Positions 18,188 to 26,670 are shown, counted from the stretch's first letter. The stretch: DNA of 64,000 nucleotides from Levilactobacillus brevis (GCA_003666485.1 CP032931.1:558001-622000); one strand, 5' to 3'. Translations and numbers: made by a program. The notes: generated by a model not told the origin, from the sequence alone.

Positions 18188-18838
18188 CTAGGGCTGTAAA
18201 ACTTTTTCCAGTTCGGCGACTAAATAACCGGCCTCGACCTCGTCATCCCACTCACGATTTGGGAAGAGCACGTAGCGGTCGAGCACGTAACCCACAACGA
18301 CGGCGATCATGTACCGAAAGATCTCGTTGAAGGGCCAGTCGATAATGATTTTATTTTTTTGTAACGTGAGAATGGTGTCCTTGAATGCTGCAATCAACTC
18401 GTTGCGCGCGGTTTCGATAAATTGCGTCCGCAACGTTTCGTTGTACAAGAGTTCACTGAAGAAGACCTTGATGGCGTCCTGGTTGTTGGCGGCAAAGGCC
18501 ATCCGGTTACGGACGAAGAAGTCGAGAAAGTCGTGAAGATTGGCGGCGGGGTGGTTGAGCGTTTCGCGTTTGAATTCCGCCTCGACGTCGGGAATGATCT
18601 CTTGGATGATCGGCTCCAGGGCGGCCCGTAAGATGTTGGCCTTGGATTTGAAATGCTTGAACATGGTCCCCTCGGACTGATGGGCGGCCGCAGCGATTTG
18701 CCGGGTACTGGTGTTGGCATACCCCTGTTCCGCGAACAGCTGAATGCTGGTGATCAGGACATCTTTTTGCTTTTGCGTGAGGTCCGGGTTAGCCTGAACG
18801 ACCTCGGGAAACTCATCTAAAATTTTTTTATTGGGCAT
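18188..18838 (-). CDS. TetR/AcrR family transcriptional regulator
   Basis: A 216-aa regulator with an N-terminal TetR helix-turn-helix (residues about 25-70: LFAEQGYANTSTRQIAAAA, SEGTMFKHFKSK) and an all-helical ligand domain. The target is not evident: the gene converges with the lectin gene (12-bp gap) and its upstream side is repeat DNA. AAAGGTGGG precedes the ATG. Confidence 0.85.
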   Translation of the reverse strand: MPNKKILDEFPEVVQANPDLTQKQKDVLITSIQLFAEQGYANTSTRQIAAAAHQSEGTMFKHFKSKANILRAALEPIIQEIIPDVEAEFKRETLNHPAANLHDFLDFFVRNRMAFAANNQDAIKVFFSELLYNETLRTQFIETARNELIAAFKDTILTLQKNKIIIDWPFNEIFRYMIAVVVGYVLDRYVLFPNREWDDEVEAGYLVAELEKVLQP

Positions 18839-18977
18839 GAAAGTCCCACCTTTCTAGGAATAACGGATTGTGTGCTGGGTGTTGCAAGCTTGAAGTTAGC
18901 TATAGTCATTGTGACACTGTGGCTTATGGCGATAAAGGTTGGCCTTTGATACAAGGTGGTCCGTACTGGTGCCTACC

Positions 18978-19145
18978 GTCCGCCAAATATGGGTCGGAAC
19001 GCGGTGGGAAGGACCGGTCGAAGCCAAAGGGCGGTCTTCAACCTCGCTTCGAGCCGAAAATCGCGTCTCGAAGACGCCAGTTTCCAAGTAGGTCGCTTGA
19101 AAACTCCCACGGCTGAGTCCAAATTTAGCTCACTCACGGCTACGT
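18978..19145 (+). repeat. Repeat A, copy 1 (forward)
   Basis: Starts GTCCGCCAAATATGGG and contains the three internal hairpins. The third stem reads GTTT/AAAC and CAAG/CTTG, a divergent but still paired version. The right end (GTCCAAATTTAGCTC) is diverged from the usual terminal repeat. Confidence 0.88.
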
Positions 19146-19352
19146 GGTAGATAACCCACTAAAATTAGTGAAACCATTAGTTCTGCCTGCTAGGGTGAAC
19201 GCCTCTTGACTGAGAAGGTATCGTTTAGCTTGCTAGTTATGCTAGCAAGTTGGTAATTATCAGTAACTGTGTGTTAATGCCAAGCCGGTGGTAAAAGCGG
19301 CTGCACTGAGGTCCAAACCAGTGTCAATTAGCAGTCACCATTGTAGCCGGGA

Positions 19353-19518
19353 GTCCGCCAAATATGGGTTCAGCCGTGGGAGTTACCTTAGCAGCGCTTT
19401 TTGCTGGTTAGGTAACTGGCGTCTTTGAGACGCGAACTTCGGCTCAAAGGCGAGGTGTCGAGACCGCCCCTTGGCTCGACCCGTCCGCCCACAGCGTCCC
19501 TACCCATATTTGGCGGAC
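19353..19518 (-). repeat. Repeat A, copy 2 (reverse)
   Basis: 166 bp with terminal inverted repeats GTCCGCCAAATATGGGT and ACCCATATTTGGCGGAC. Internal hairpins include GTTACC/GGTAAC and GTCGAG/CTCGAC. It lies 3' of the small membrane protein gene and in its orientation. Confidence 0.9.
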
Positions 19519-19688
19519 GGTAGACGACCAGCACGGACCACCCTGCGTCCAAGGACTAATTGTCAGCGGTCTCTCAAAAGCGGCCAAGTAGCTGGTTCAC
19601 ACAGTGTCACTGACACCTACTATCTTACCAGTGTGGTGGGGGATTGCTAGGCCAAATACTAGGTCATTCCCCAATCTTATTTACGACC

Positions 19689-19729
19689 AAAAAGCCGGTC
19701 TGTCTGTGTCCAGGACAGTCCGGCTTTTT
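19689..19729. terminator. Terminator of the small membrane protein gene
   Basis: AAAAAGCCGG pairs with CCGGCTTTTT and an inner GACAG/CTGTC pair; usable in both directions. Confidence 0.8.
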
Positions 19730-19754
19730 GAGTGATAGGGGTGAAGCAAACGGT

Positions 19755-20024
19755 TTAGGCATTGTGGGTAGCCCCGACTTTGCGGTAAGCCAGGTAGAAC
19801 TGGATAATGGCTAGGACGACATTGACCCAGTTGACTGCGGTGAACCAGCCTGCCAGAACGGCTACGCTAGCAGCGCCGTAGAAGACCCAGAAGCCCAAGA
19901 TGATTGCAACCACGTTGATCCAACCAAACCATTTCATCAACTCTTGGTTGCCAGTAGCAAAGCAAGTCCAAACCCCGTTGACAACTAACCAAATCGCAAG
20001 AATCCAAAAAATAGTGGTAAACAT
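19755..20024 (-). CDS. Small integral membrane protein
   Basis: An 89-aa protein with three hydrophobic segments (residues about 3-22, 35-57, 60-80) and little else. The ribosome binding site AAAGGGG precedes the ATG. Conserved small membrane proteins of this type occur in lactobacilli but I do not recognise a function. It is isolated between two repeat clusters. Confidence 0.65.
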   Translation of the reverse strand: MFTTIFWILAIWLVVNGVWTCFATGNQELMKWFGWINVVAIILGFWVFYGAASVAVLAGWFTAVNWVNVVLAIIQFYLAYRKVGATHNA

Positions 20025-20243
20025 GATTAAAATCCCCTTTCCAAATCTTCGAGCGAGTAATCACTCGCCCTCAAGAACAACTTCAGTTTACCACCAAAAT
20101 AGAAAAAGGCAACCCCTTTTTTAAAAAAGTTGGGGGAGTGGGTTTGTGGTTTGAGTGCGGTGCAAATTGGCAAGAATACCATAAGCCGACTTAACATGAG
20201 GAGACTAGTTGTCGCAGCTACATGGTCCGAGCTGCCGCCTACC

Positions 20244-20305
20244 GTTCGCCAAATATGGGCCAGAACGCGGTCTCCTCTCCTCGGATGAGCTCATATTTGG
20301 TGAAC
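20244..20305 (+). repeat. Repeat A, copy 3 (internal deletion)
   Basis: Only the two ends remain: GTTCGCCAAATATGGGCC at the left and GAGCTCATATTTGGTGAAC at the right, separated by about 25 bp. Confidence 0.75.
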
Positions 20306-20493
20306 TCTTGGCTACAGGAGATGAAGCCAGCTGTGTCGAACCGGAAGCCCACTTCAAATCTTAGGACTATTGGCTGCTGACTAACACCGACGAACTGGGG
20401 GATTTATGATTGCGTATTAACCCCAATTTGACGGTAAAACTGGTTGGTGCTGGGGCTAATCTAGTGATCGATTAGCAGCACCATGTAGCCGGA

Positions 20494-20659
20494 GTCTGCC
20501 CAATATGGGTTCAGCCGTGGGAGTTACCTTGCCAGCGGTCTTAGCTGGTTAGGTAACTGGCGTCTTTGAGACGCGAACTTCGGCTCAAAGGCGAGGCGTC
20601 GAGACCGGGCTTTGGCTCGACCCGTCCGCCCACAGCGTTCCGACCCATATTTGGCAGAC
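20494..20659 (-). repeat. Repeat A, copy 4 (reverse)
   Basis: 166 bp, bounded by GTCTGCCCAATATGGGT and ACCCATATTTGGCAGAC. Both ends changed together (CGCC/GGCG to TGCC/GGCA), so the terminal stem is kept. It lies 3' of the aldo/keto reductase, in its orientation. Confidence 0.9.
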
Positions 20660-20710
20660 GGTAGGCGGCCAGTACTTGCTATATAACTGTCGAAAAATTT
20701 GAACACGTAA

Positions 20711-20739
20711 AAACGGCGCAACCAGTTAGGCTGCGCCGT
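20711..20739 (-). terminator. Terminator of the aldo/keto reductase
   Basis: ACGGCGCA pairs with TGCGCCGT; on the minus strand a TTTT run follows. Confidence 0.75.
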
Positions 20740-20781
20740 CTTTACGCGTTGAAATTAAGATTTAGAAACTAAGGGGTGCGT

Positions 20782-21732
20782 TTAAGGCAGGTAGTTGCCG
20801 GCAGCGAAGTAAATGTCGTACCACTCCTGCTTCGTCAAGTTCACGTCGGCACCAGCCGCGCTGTCCTTGATGTGTTCAGGGTTCATAGTCCCCAGCAGAA
20901 CTTGGATATTAGCTGGGTGGCGAAGAATCCAAGCGGTCGCAATCCCGTTCTTGGAGACGCCGTATTTGTCAGCGAGTTCTTGCAGCTTGTCGTTTAACTC
21001 AGGGAACTTCGGATCATTGATGAACATCCCCGCGAACAGGCCGTACTGGAATGGTGACCAAGCTTGGATCGTCACGTGCTTGCGGCGAGCAAATTCGAGC
21101 ATACCCCCGTCAGTGACGGCTGGTGAATCGTCCATGTTGACGCGCAGGCCTTCCGTGATCATTTGGGCGTGGGCCGCACTGAATTGTAATTGGTTGAACA
21201 TCAGCTTTTGGTCAACGGCTTCTTGGACCATTTCGTATTGTTGCACGTTGAAGTTGGAAACCCCAAAGTGGCGAACCTTACCGGAACGTTGCAGCGTGTT
21301 GAATGCGTCAGCAACTTCTTCGGGTTCCATCAGTGGATCTGGCCGGTGTAACAAGAAGGCGTCCAAGTAGTCTAGGCCGGTCCGGCTCAAAATACCATCG
21401 ACGGCGTCCAGCAAGTGTTGCTTGGAGAAGTCGTAGCGTTTCCCAAAGACCAGGCCATCATGGCTACGGCTTTGGTCCAAGATGATGCCACCCTTGGATT
21501 GAATGTAGAAATCGTTACGAGACAACCCGGACTTGGCCAAGGCTTCCTTGAAGACCTTTTCGGATTGGCCATCACCGTAAATATCAGCGGAGTCGATGTA
21601 AGTAATCCCGGCTTCGTGAGCGGCTTGTAAGGCTTTAGCAGCGTCGTCAACCGACAACGTGGCCATGCGCATGATACCCAACGCAACGGCAGAGGCTTGC
21701 CAGTCGGTGCCACCTAAGTGTAACTGTTTCAT
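20782..21732 (-). CDS. Aldo/keto reductase, YdhF-like
   Basis: A 316-aa NAD(P)H-dependent oxidoreductase with the AKR tetrad visible: Asp and Tyr in 'YIDSADIYGDGQSE', Lys in 'YIQSKGG', His in 'LLHRPDPL'. The 'GVSNFNVQQ' and 'AWSPFQYG' segments match the YdhF branch. It reduces aldehydes or ketones; the substrate is unknown. AAAGGAG precedes the ATG at 21732. Confidence 0.88.
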   Translation of the reverse strand: MKQLHLGGTDWQASAVALGIMRMATLSVDDAAKALQAAHEAGITYIDSADIYGDGQSEKVFKEALAKSGLSRNDFYIQSKGGIILDQSRSHDGLVFGKRYDFSKQHLLDAVDGILSRTGLDYLDAFLLHRPDPLMEPEEVADAFNTLQRSGKVRHFGVSNFNVQQYEMVQEAVDQKLMFNQLQFSAAHAQMITEGLRVNMDDSPAVTDGGMLEFARRKHVTIQAWSPFQYGLFAGMFINDPKFPELNDKLQELADKYGVSKNGIATAWILRHPANIQVLLGTMNPEHIKDSAAGADVNLTKQEWYDIYFAAGNYLP

Positions 21733-21971
21733 CAGAAAATCTCCTTTACATACAAAATGTTAAACGAACTTACGAGTCTAGTGTACACGAAACGCAAGAA
21801 AATTTCGCGTCTGGACCTTCGTCATGGTGACGCCATCACCGGGGGGACTTGAGTTGACAATGGCCAATGACGGTAAACGAGGTTCGGCCTAAGAACCAAC
21901 AACGACGGGCATTCGGGTCGACTGTTTGATGGGCTACTGGCTTAACCAACGACAGCTTATGAAAAAAGTGA

Positions 21972-22019
21972 TTGACAATTTTAGCAGAACCGTTATAGTT
22001 AATTACACAAGTAACTAAC
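21972..22019 (+). promoter_or_regulatory. ABC operon promoter with GntR-type operator
   Basis: TTGACA (21972-21977), 16-bp spacer, TATAGT (21994-21999). Directly overlapping and downstream is an inverted repeat GTTAATTAC-acaa-GTAACTAAC (21998-22019), 8 of 9 positions symmetric, well placed for repression by the GntR protein encoded at the end of the operon. The remaining upstream DNA (21733-21970) shows nothing else. Confidence 0.7.
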
Positions 22020-22049
22020 CAACAGACTAATGAGTGGGGGAATTTTATC

Positions 22050-22808
22050 ATGACAACGAATACGGTGGTCAGCGTCAACGACCTGGAAAAAACGTACGGC
22101 AAGCCTAACGAGCGGCAATACACGGCCTTGAAGGGCTTGAACTTTACGGTAGATGCCGGCGAGTTTGTCGGCATCATGGGGGCGTCCGGTTCCGGGAAGA
22201 CAACGCTGCTGAACATGCTGTCGACGCTGGACACGCCGACGAAGGGCGATGTGGTGGTCAACGGCCATGACGTGACCAAGATGCGGGGTAACCAGTTAGC
22301 TGATTTTCGGGCGCAGGAAGTCGGCTTCATTTTCCAAGACTTCAACTTGCTGGAAAGCCTGACCGCTGAAGAAAACATCGGCCTGCCACTGGCCTTGAAG
22401 GGGACGCCGGCCAAAGTCATGGACCAAGCGATTCATGAGGTGGCTGACACTCTGTCGATTGCTGACTTGCTGCAGAAATACCCGGCTGAACTGTCCGGGG
22501 GGCAAAAGCAACGGGTCGCCGCCGCTCGGGCCATCGTCCACCATCCCGCCATTTTAATGGGGGACGAACCGACGGGGGCGCTGGATTCGACCAGTGCACG
22601 TGAATTGCTGGACCTGTTGACGACCATTAATGAGCGCCAACAGATGTCTGTCTTGCTGGTGACCCATGATCCGTTCTCAGCCAGCTTCTGTCAACGGATC
22701 CTGTTCATCAAGGACGGTCAGATTGGGTCTGAACTGCGACGCGGCGATCAGGACCGACGGGAATTTTACCAACAAGTGCTGAACGAATTGGGCACGTTTA
22801 ACGAGTAG
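22050..22808 (+). CDS. ABC transporter ATP-binding protein, BceA-like
   Basis: A 252-aa ATPase with Walker A GASGSGKTT, Q-loop, signature LSGGQKQ, Walker B ILMGDEP followed by TGALD, and H-loop THD. It resembles the MacB/BceA group that pairs with FtsX-like permeases for resistance to cell-envelope peptides. It is followed 12 bp later by its permease. No BceRS two-component system is adjacent; a GntR repressor ends the operon instead. Confidence 0.9.
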   Translation: MTTNTVVSVNDLEKTYGKPNERQYTALKGLNFTVDAGEFVGIMGASGSGKTTLLNMLSTLDTPTKGDVVVNGHDVTKMRGNQLADFRAQEVGFIFQDFNLLESLTAEENIGLPLALKGTPAKVMDQAIHEVADTLSIADLLQKYPAELSGGQKQRVAAARAIVHHPAILMGDEPTGALDSTSARELLDLLTTINERQQMSVLLVTHDPFSASFCQRILFIKDGQIGSELRRGDQDRREFYQQVLNELGTFNE

Positions 22809-22819
22809 GGGGAACGAAA

Positions 22820-24634
22820 ATGTTAGGAAAATTAGCCTTAGCCGGGATCAAGAACCGGCGGCGGGACTACCTGGTCTTGCTGGCAGGTCTGACCATGTCG
22901 GCCGCCATCTTCTACATGTTCGCCAACTTGGCGACGAACCGGGCCTTCTTAAATGCCAACGCCGTGGTATCTTCGGCTAGCGTTATCTTTGGCTTTGGGG
23001 CGGTCTTGTTGATTCTGATCACAATCGTCTACATTATGTATGCCAACAGCTTCTTGCTCAGCATGCGCCAGCACGATTACGGGCTATTCATGATGCTCGG
23101 AGCCACGCGCAAACGGGTCGGTGAGCTGGTATTCTTGGAAACGCTGATTTTGGGAACCGTCGCGACCGCCATTGGGGTGGTACTGGGCCTGTTGATGAGT
23201 AAATTTCTCGTCGGCTTACTGCTCAACGCGTTGGGGTTACACCTCAAGCACCTGACGGCTTTCTACCTGCCAGCAATCGTGGCGACGGTGGTGCTGTACG
23301 TGGGCCTGTTCATCTTGGCCTCGTTGTTCAACCTGATTCGGCTGACGCGGACCACCGTATTGAAATTACTGCACAGTGACGAACTGGCCAACCAACCCAA
23401 GGTCAACCCCATCTGGCAACTGGTCCAAGGTGTCCTCGGCATCGCCTTGTTAGCCCTAGGTTACTGGGCGATGGCGGCGATTAACGACTTAGAAATGGCG
23501 GCGATTCCGCTGGCGTTAGTCACGATTACCCTCGGGACGTACTTATTATTCCGGGCGACGATTTTGGCAATCATTCGGGTGTTACGTCAGACCAGTTGGG
23601 CCAAAAAACATTTGAATGGCTTCCTGTTGGGCCAATTGAATTTCCGGGTGCACAACTATACGCGCATGTTAACGATCGTGTCGCTGCTCTTTGCCATGGC
23701 GTTGGGGGCCATCACGGTCGGCTCCGGTTACCACCGGCAATTGCCCCTCATGGCGCAACGCACCGGGACTTATTCGGTGGCCGTCCATGATGCCAACGCT
23801 AAGGAACAACAGCTGCTGGGACAACTCAACAGCGCCTACACGGCGACCTACACGCAAAAGCGTCAAGGCAAAACAGTGTATTACAACGCCGCTGAACTCA
23901 AGCGCCAACCAGTCGAGCAGCGGGCCTACACCAAGACGGGGACGGCTAAGAACGTCTCTCGCCAGTCCTTCAAGGAATTTCAAAAATCAGGCATTAAGGA
24001 CCTGGACTTCCTGAGCCTCGCGCTGACCAAGTCTGGCAGTCCGTACGCGCCGAAGATCTTGTCCGCCGCACAGTTCAAACGCCAAAAGGGTCAAACCATT
24101 ACGGTCACCACGGTACGGGTCAAGAACCTGGCCGCGGACCTGGGCACGTTGAAACGTCTGAACAAGTTGGAGACGGCCCGTTTCAGTCATCCTGCCGAAA
24201 TGACGGTCGGTAATTATCAAAGCTACACGTTGATGCTCGGGATGTTCGGTGGCCTGGAGTTCATCGGCTACTTCCTGGGAATCGCCTTTCTGGCCATGCT
24301 GGCATCCTGCCTGATGTTTAAGATCTTGTCCGGCGCCCCTGGCGACCAACGACGGTACCGGATGCTGTACAAGGTTGGGGTGCGCAATACTCTGATGCGG
24401 CGCGGTATCGCAAAAGAAATCGGGATTTTATTCCTAATTCCTGGTATCATGGGGATAATCGATGTTTTGTTCGGTCTGATGATGTTTAAGCCGTTGATGC
24501 CCGCGCCGATGAGTCCTTACCAAGGAATTGGGCTGACCTTCCTCATCTTTGTGGGGTTATACGCCATTTACTATCTCATCACGCTGGGCCTGTACTGGCG
24601 AATCGTGTTGCCTAATAAGACCACGGACGCGTAA
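22820..24634 (+). CDS. FtsX-like ABC permease, BceB-like
   Basis: A 604-aa membrane protein with an FtsX-type core: N-terminal helices, a 'MLGATRKRVGELVFLE' signature loop near residue 90, and a large soluble segment (about residues 310-470) between later helices, as in BceB. Such permeases act with BceA-type ATPases in bacitracin or lantibiotic resistance. The ribosome binding site GGGGGAAC is within the short gap after the ATPase gene. Confidence 0.85.
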   Translation: MLGKLALAGIKNRRRDYLVLLAGLTMSAAIFYMFANLATNRAFLNANAVVSSASVIFGFGAVLLILITIVYIMYANSFLLSMRQHDYGLFMMLGATRKRVGELVFLETLILGTVATAIGVVLGLLMSKFLVGLLLNALGLHLKHLTAFYLPAIVATVVLYVGLFILASLFNLIRLTRTTVLKLLHSDELANQPKVNPIWQLVQGVLGIALLALGYWAMAAINDLEMAAIPLALVTITLGTYLLFRATILAIIRVLRQTSWAKKHLNGFLLGQLNFRVHNYTRMLTIVSLLFAMALGAITVGSGYHRQLPLMAQRTGTYSVAVHDANAKEQQLLGQLNSAYTATYTQKRQGKTVYYNAAELKRQPVEQRAYTKTGTAKNVSRQSFKEFQKSGIKDLDFLSLALTKSGSPYAPKILSAAQFKRQKGQTITVTTVRVKNLAADLGTLKRLNKLETARFSHPAEMTVGNYQSYTLMLGMFGGLEFIGYFLGIAFLAMLASCLMFKILSGAPGDQRRYRMLYKVGVRNTLMRRGIAKEIGILFLIPGIMGIIDVLFGLMMFKPLMPAPMSPYQGIGLTFLIFVGLYAIYYLITLGLYWRIVLPNKTTDA

Positions 24635-24670
24635 TCGACAAGACAAGTTTACAAAGAATGTGGGAAAAAT

Positions 24671-25042
24671 ATGAATTTTAATTTTGATAGTCCGGAACCG
24701 ATTTACCTGCAGGTGGCCGAGCAAGTGGAAGAAGCCATTTTCACCGGCATTTACCGGGCGGGGGAACAGGTGCCGTCGACGACAGAAATGTCGAAAGAAT
24801 TTCATATTAACCCAGCCACGGTGCTCAAAGGCATGAACCGGTTAGTCACGGCAGGCATGTTGGAGAAGCGCCGTGGGTTGGGGATGTTCGTCACAGCGGA
24901 CGCGGAAAAGATGATTCGGGAGAAACGCCGGTCGGAATTTTCGCAGCGCTACGTGGCGGGCTTTACCAGTGAGGCCAAGAAGCTCAATTTGTCGGAGGAT
25001 GAACTGATTGCCTTGGTCAAACAGAGTTATGAGGCAAAATAG
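24671..25042 (+). CDS. GntR family regulator, YtrA-like
   Basis: A 123-aa protein consisting of a GntR winged helix (residues 10-75: PIYLQVAEQVEEAIFTG, AGEQVPSTTEM, INPATVLKGMNRL) and a short helical dimerisation tail, the YtrA subfamily layout. YtrA-type regulators repress the ABC transporter operon they belong to. It lies 36 bp after the permease, and the operon's promoter carries a matching palindrome. Confidence 0.88.
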   Translation: MNFNFDSPEPIYLQVAEQVEEAIFTGIYRAGEQVPSTTEMSKEFHINPATVLKGMNRLVTAGMLEKRRGLGMFVTADAEKMIREKRRSEFSQRYVAGFTSEAKKLNLSEDELIALVKQSYEAK

Positions 25043-25054
25043 AGCCTGTAAAAC

Positions 25055-25235
25055 GAGAGTGGGACAAAAGGCGGTTAGCTGGCGAGCATTAAGGCTGATA
25101 AGCGAATAATCCCGGGTTTGGATTGTTTGCTTATCAGTTTTAAGCGGGACCAGCTGCCTTTTGGCCCAGGTTTCAACACCAGATATTCGGAGACACAAAG
25201 GGCCTGGGACTTTCCCAGACCCGTTTTGGGTATCC
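25055..25235 (+). repeat. Repeat C, copy 1 (structured)
   Basis: Begins GAGAGTGGGACAAAAGGCGG and folds into nested stems: CAAAAGGC..AGCTGG pairs with CCAGCTGCCTTTTGG, enclosing CTGATAAGC/GCTTATCAG; a third hairpin (GGCCTGGGA/TCCCAGACC-type) closes the right part. It fills most of the gap from 25043 to 25418. A GAGTGGGACA start is common to intergenic repeats of several Firmicutes (recalled, not searched). Confidence 0.7.
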
Positions 25236-25337
25236 AGGGCTTTTCTCACGGCCGGCAAGAACCTGGTGAGGGGCACAAGGTTGATTACTTTTGTGAGACG
25301 GAAGCCTTATGACACTTCCTTTTTGTAAGCTAATCAG

Positions 25338-25366
25338 TTTACTTTTCTTCAAAAGTGCGTTATAAA
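25338..25366 (+). promoter_or_regulatory. Promoter of the HesB-like gene
   Basis: TTTACT (25338-25343), 17-bp spacer, TATAAA (25361-25366). Confidence 0.45.
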
Positions 25367-25418
25367 TAATTGTGTACAATTGAGTAGCAACAAACGGCGA
25401 AGAAAGAGGGACTTGATT

Positions 25419-25823
25419 ATGGAAATCACAATTAAAGATGTAGCGAAGAGCTATTTAGACCAAAACGTCCAAGCGGACACGGTTCTTTTGCTGACGCTGG
25501 ATGATGGCTCGAATCAGTACTCCACGTTGGGTGGGAGCTGTGCCATCGGCGACAAATTCCAGTTTGTGGCCCTGACGCAACAAGACCCAAAGTACAGCAT
25601 TCCCGTAGCCAACAATGCGGGGCTGAACCTGTGGACCAACGCGGATACGGAACTGTATTTGAATAACGGCCTGATCTTGGACCGGGTCTTCAACCAGTTA
25701 TCCTTGCGTGATGACACGGGAATCTTGGACAGCGCGGTCGGCATGATCACGTACACCGCTGAAGAAAAGTCTAAGTTGGATTTGAAGAAAGAAATGCAAA
25801 CGTTAGGCACACGGATTTGCTAG
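25419..25823 (+). CDS. HesB/IscA-like Fe-S biogenesis family protein
   Basis: A 134-aa protein resembling the iron-sulfur cluster biosynthesis family of lactobacilli: the beta-rich core 'LLLTLDDGSNQYSTLGGSC' and the later 'LNNGLILDRVFNQLSLRDDTG' match the family's pattern. The cysteines that bind Fe-S clusters in true A-type carriers are missing except Cys in 'GGSCA' and a C-terminal Cys, so an Fe-S role is uncertain. ATG 25419 has AGAGGG upstream; the frame extends further but without a ribosome binding site. Confidence 0.65.
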   Translation: MEITIKDVAKSYLDQNVQADTVLLLTLDDGSNQYSTLGGSCAIGDKFQFVALTQQDPKYSIPVANNAGLNLWTNADTELYLNNGLILDRVFNQLSLRDDTGILDSAVGMITYTAEEKSKLDLKKEMQTLGTRIC

Positions 25824-25835
25824 TGTGCTGAAGAA

Positions 25836-25920
25836 TGAGTGGGGCAACAGGCAGTTAGTTGGCGAGCATTAAGGCTGATAAGTGTCAACTGCCTCGTGAC
25901 CCAAGTTTCAGCGATATAAT
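25836..25920 (+). repeat. Repeat C, copy 2 (shortened)
   Basis: Shares 'GAGCATTAAGGCTGATAAG' with copy 1. The inner stem is lost but the outer one is kept with different bases (AGGCAGTT with AACTGCCT). Confidence 0.65.
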
Positions 25921-25925
25921 TTGAG

Positions 25926-25960
25926 GGGGTTCAATTCACTGACGAATTGAACCCCTTTTT
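25926..25960 (+). terminator. Terminator after the HesB-like gene and repeat C
   Basis: GGGGTTCAATTC pairs with GAATTGAACCCC, followed by TTTTT. Confidence 0.85.
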
Positions 25961-26049
25961 GGGTCTTAAATGCAAACTGGATACTGTGGTGGCAGGTTGT
26001 CCAATTGCGGTAGCCATACGCGGTGCAACGGCAATTGATGGATTGACGT

Positions 26050-26136
26050 TTAATACTTTAAATACGCATAGTGGCCGCGACACACGCAATATAGCGAATC
26101 ATCAAGCACATCTATCAAACGGTTCTTTTCATTCAT
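26050..26136 (-). pseudogene. Remnant of a YoeB/Txe toxin (C-terminal stub)
   Basis: The frame starts with an ATG that overlaps the antitoxin stop codon, exactly where a toxin gene would begin, but encodes only 28 residues. Its end reads NRLIDVLDDSLYCVCRGHYAY, close to the conserved C-terminus of YoeB/Txe RNases (HRLxYxxxDDxLxxxxCRGHY). About 55-60 internal codons appear to have been deleted in frame, removing most of the fold. Confidence 0.65.
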
Positions 26137-26404
26137 GAGGGGCCTCATCGTTCGGCGCAATCAGTTCGTGGCGACTACGCTTACCCGCTTTGATTTGTTG
26201 GATACCTTCTAAAATCCATCTGTAATTTTGAGGATTTTCCGTTAAAAATTGATTCTCCATGAAATTGTTATAAGCCCTTTCTGAAATAACAACTGCGTTC
26301 GGTGCATCTTCTCTGGTAATCATCACTGGTTCAAAATCCATCGTGGCTTGATCCAAATAGGCCTTTAGATTTTTACGAAATTCCGAGTATGTCGTGGTTT
26401 CCAT
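26129..26404 (-). CDS. Phd/YefM family antitoxin, now orphan
   Basis: A 91-aa protein with the Phd/YefM N-terminus (TYSEFRKNLKAYLDQA, ITREDAPNAVVISERAYNNF) and a C-terminal toxin-binding tail. The partner toxin is reduced to a 28-codon stub immediately downstream, so the antitoxin stands alone. GAGAGGAAG precedes the ATG. It may now act only as a DNA-binding protein or give protection against related toxins (inference). Confidence 0.8.
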   Translation of the reverse strand: METTTYSEFRKNLKAYLDQATMDFEPVMITREDAPNAVVISERAYNNFMENQFLTENPQNYRWILEGIQQIKAGKRSRHELIAPNDEAPHE

Positions 26405-26599
26405 TGCGCTTGCTTCCTCTCTCTATCGTAAATGTATCGTACGAGTTAACGTAAAATTGTACAACTATTTTGCTTGGATTTAGACAACTCCGTAAAAGAT
26501 GTTGGAAGTAGAATTAACGCGTTAAGTTCTGGAGCGATGATATTCTGGCCGGCTACCGCGTTTCGCCTAGCCTCCAATCTTTGGGTAAAGAAGTTAACC

Positions 26600-26637
26600 G
26601 ACACCGGTTGTCAAGGCGGTGTCCGAACGCGTATACT
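26600..26637 (+). promoter_or_regulatory. Promoter with operator-like repeat for the LPQTR protein
   Basis: TTGTCA (26608-26613), 18-bp spacer, TATACT (26632-26637). A perfect inverted repeat GACACCG-N10-CGGTGTC (26600-26623) overlaps the -35. The rest of the gap 26405-26670 shows no gene. Confidence 0.5.
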
Positions 26638-26670
26638 CAAATTGTATAAATATTTCGGGAGGGGATTTTT

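Larger units (their letters stand above)
18839..19754. other. Repeat-filled intergenic region
   Basis: About 915 bp with no credible gene. It contains A copy 1 (forward), about 200 bp of linker with a CTTGCTAG/CTAGCAAG hairpin near 19229-19249, A copy 2 (reverse), and the terminator of the small membrane protein gene. Confidence 0.75.
20025..20781. other. Repeat-filled intergenic region
   Basis: About 757 bp without a gene: a 62-bp deletion derivative of repeat A (copy 3), a linker, A copy 4 in reverse, and the aldo/keto reductase terminator. Confidence 0.75.
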
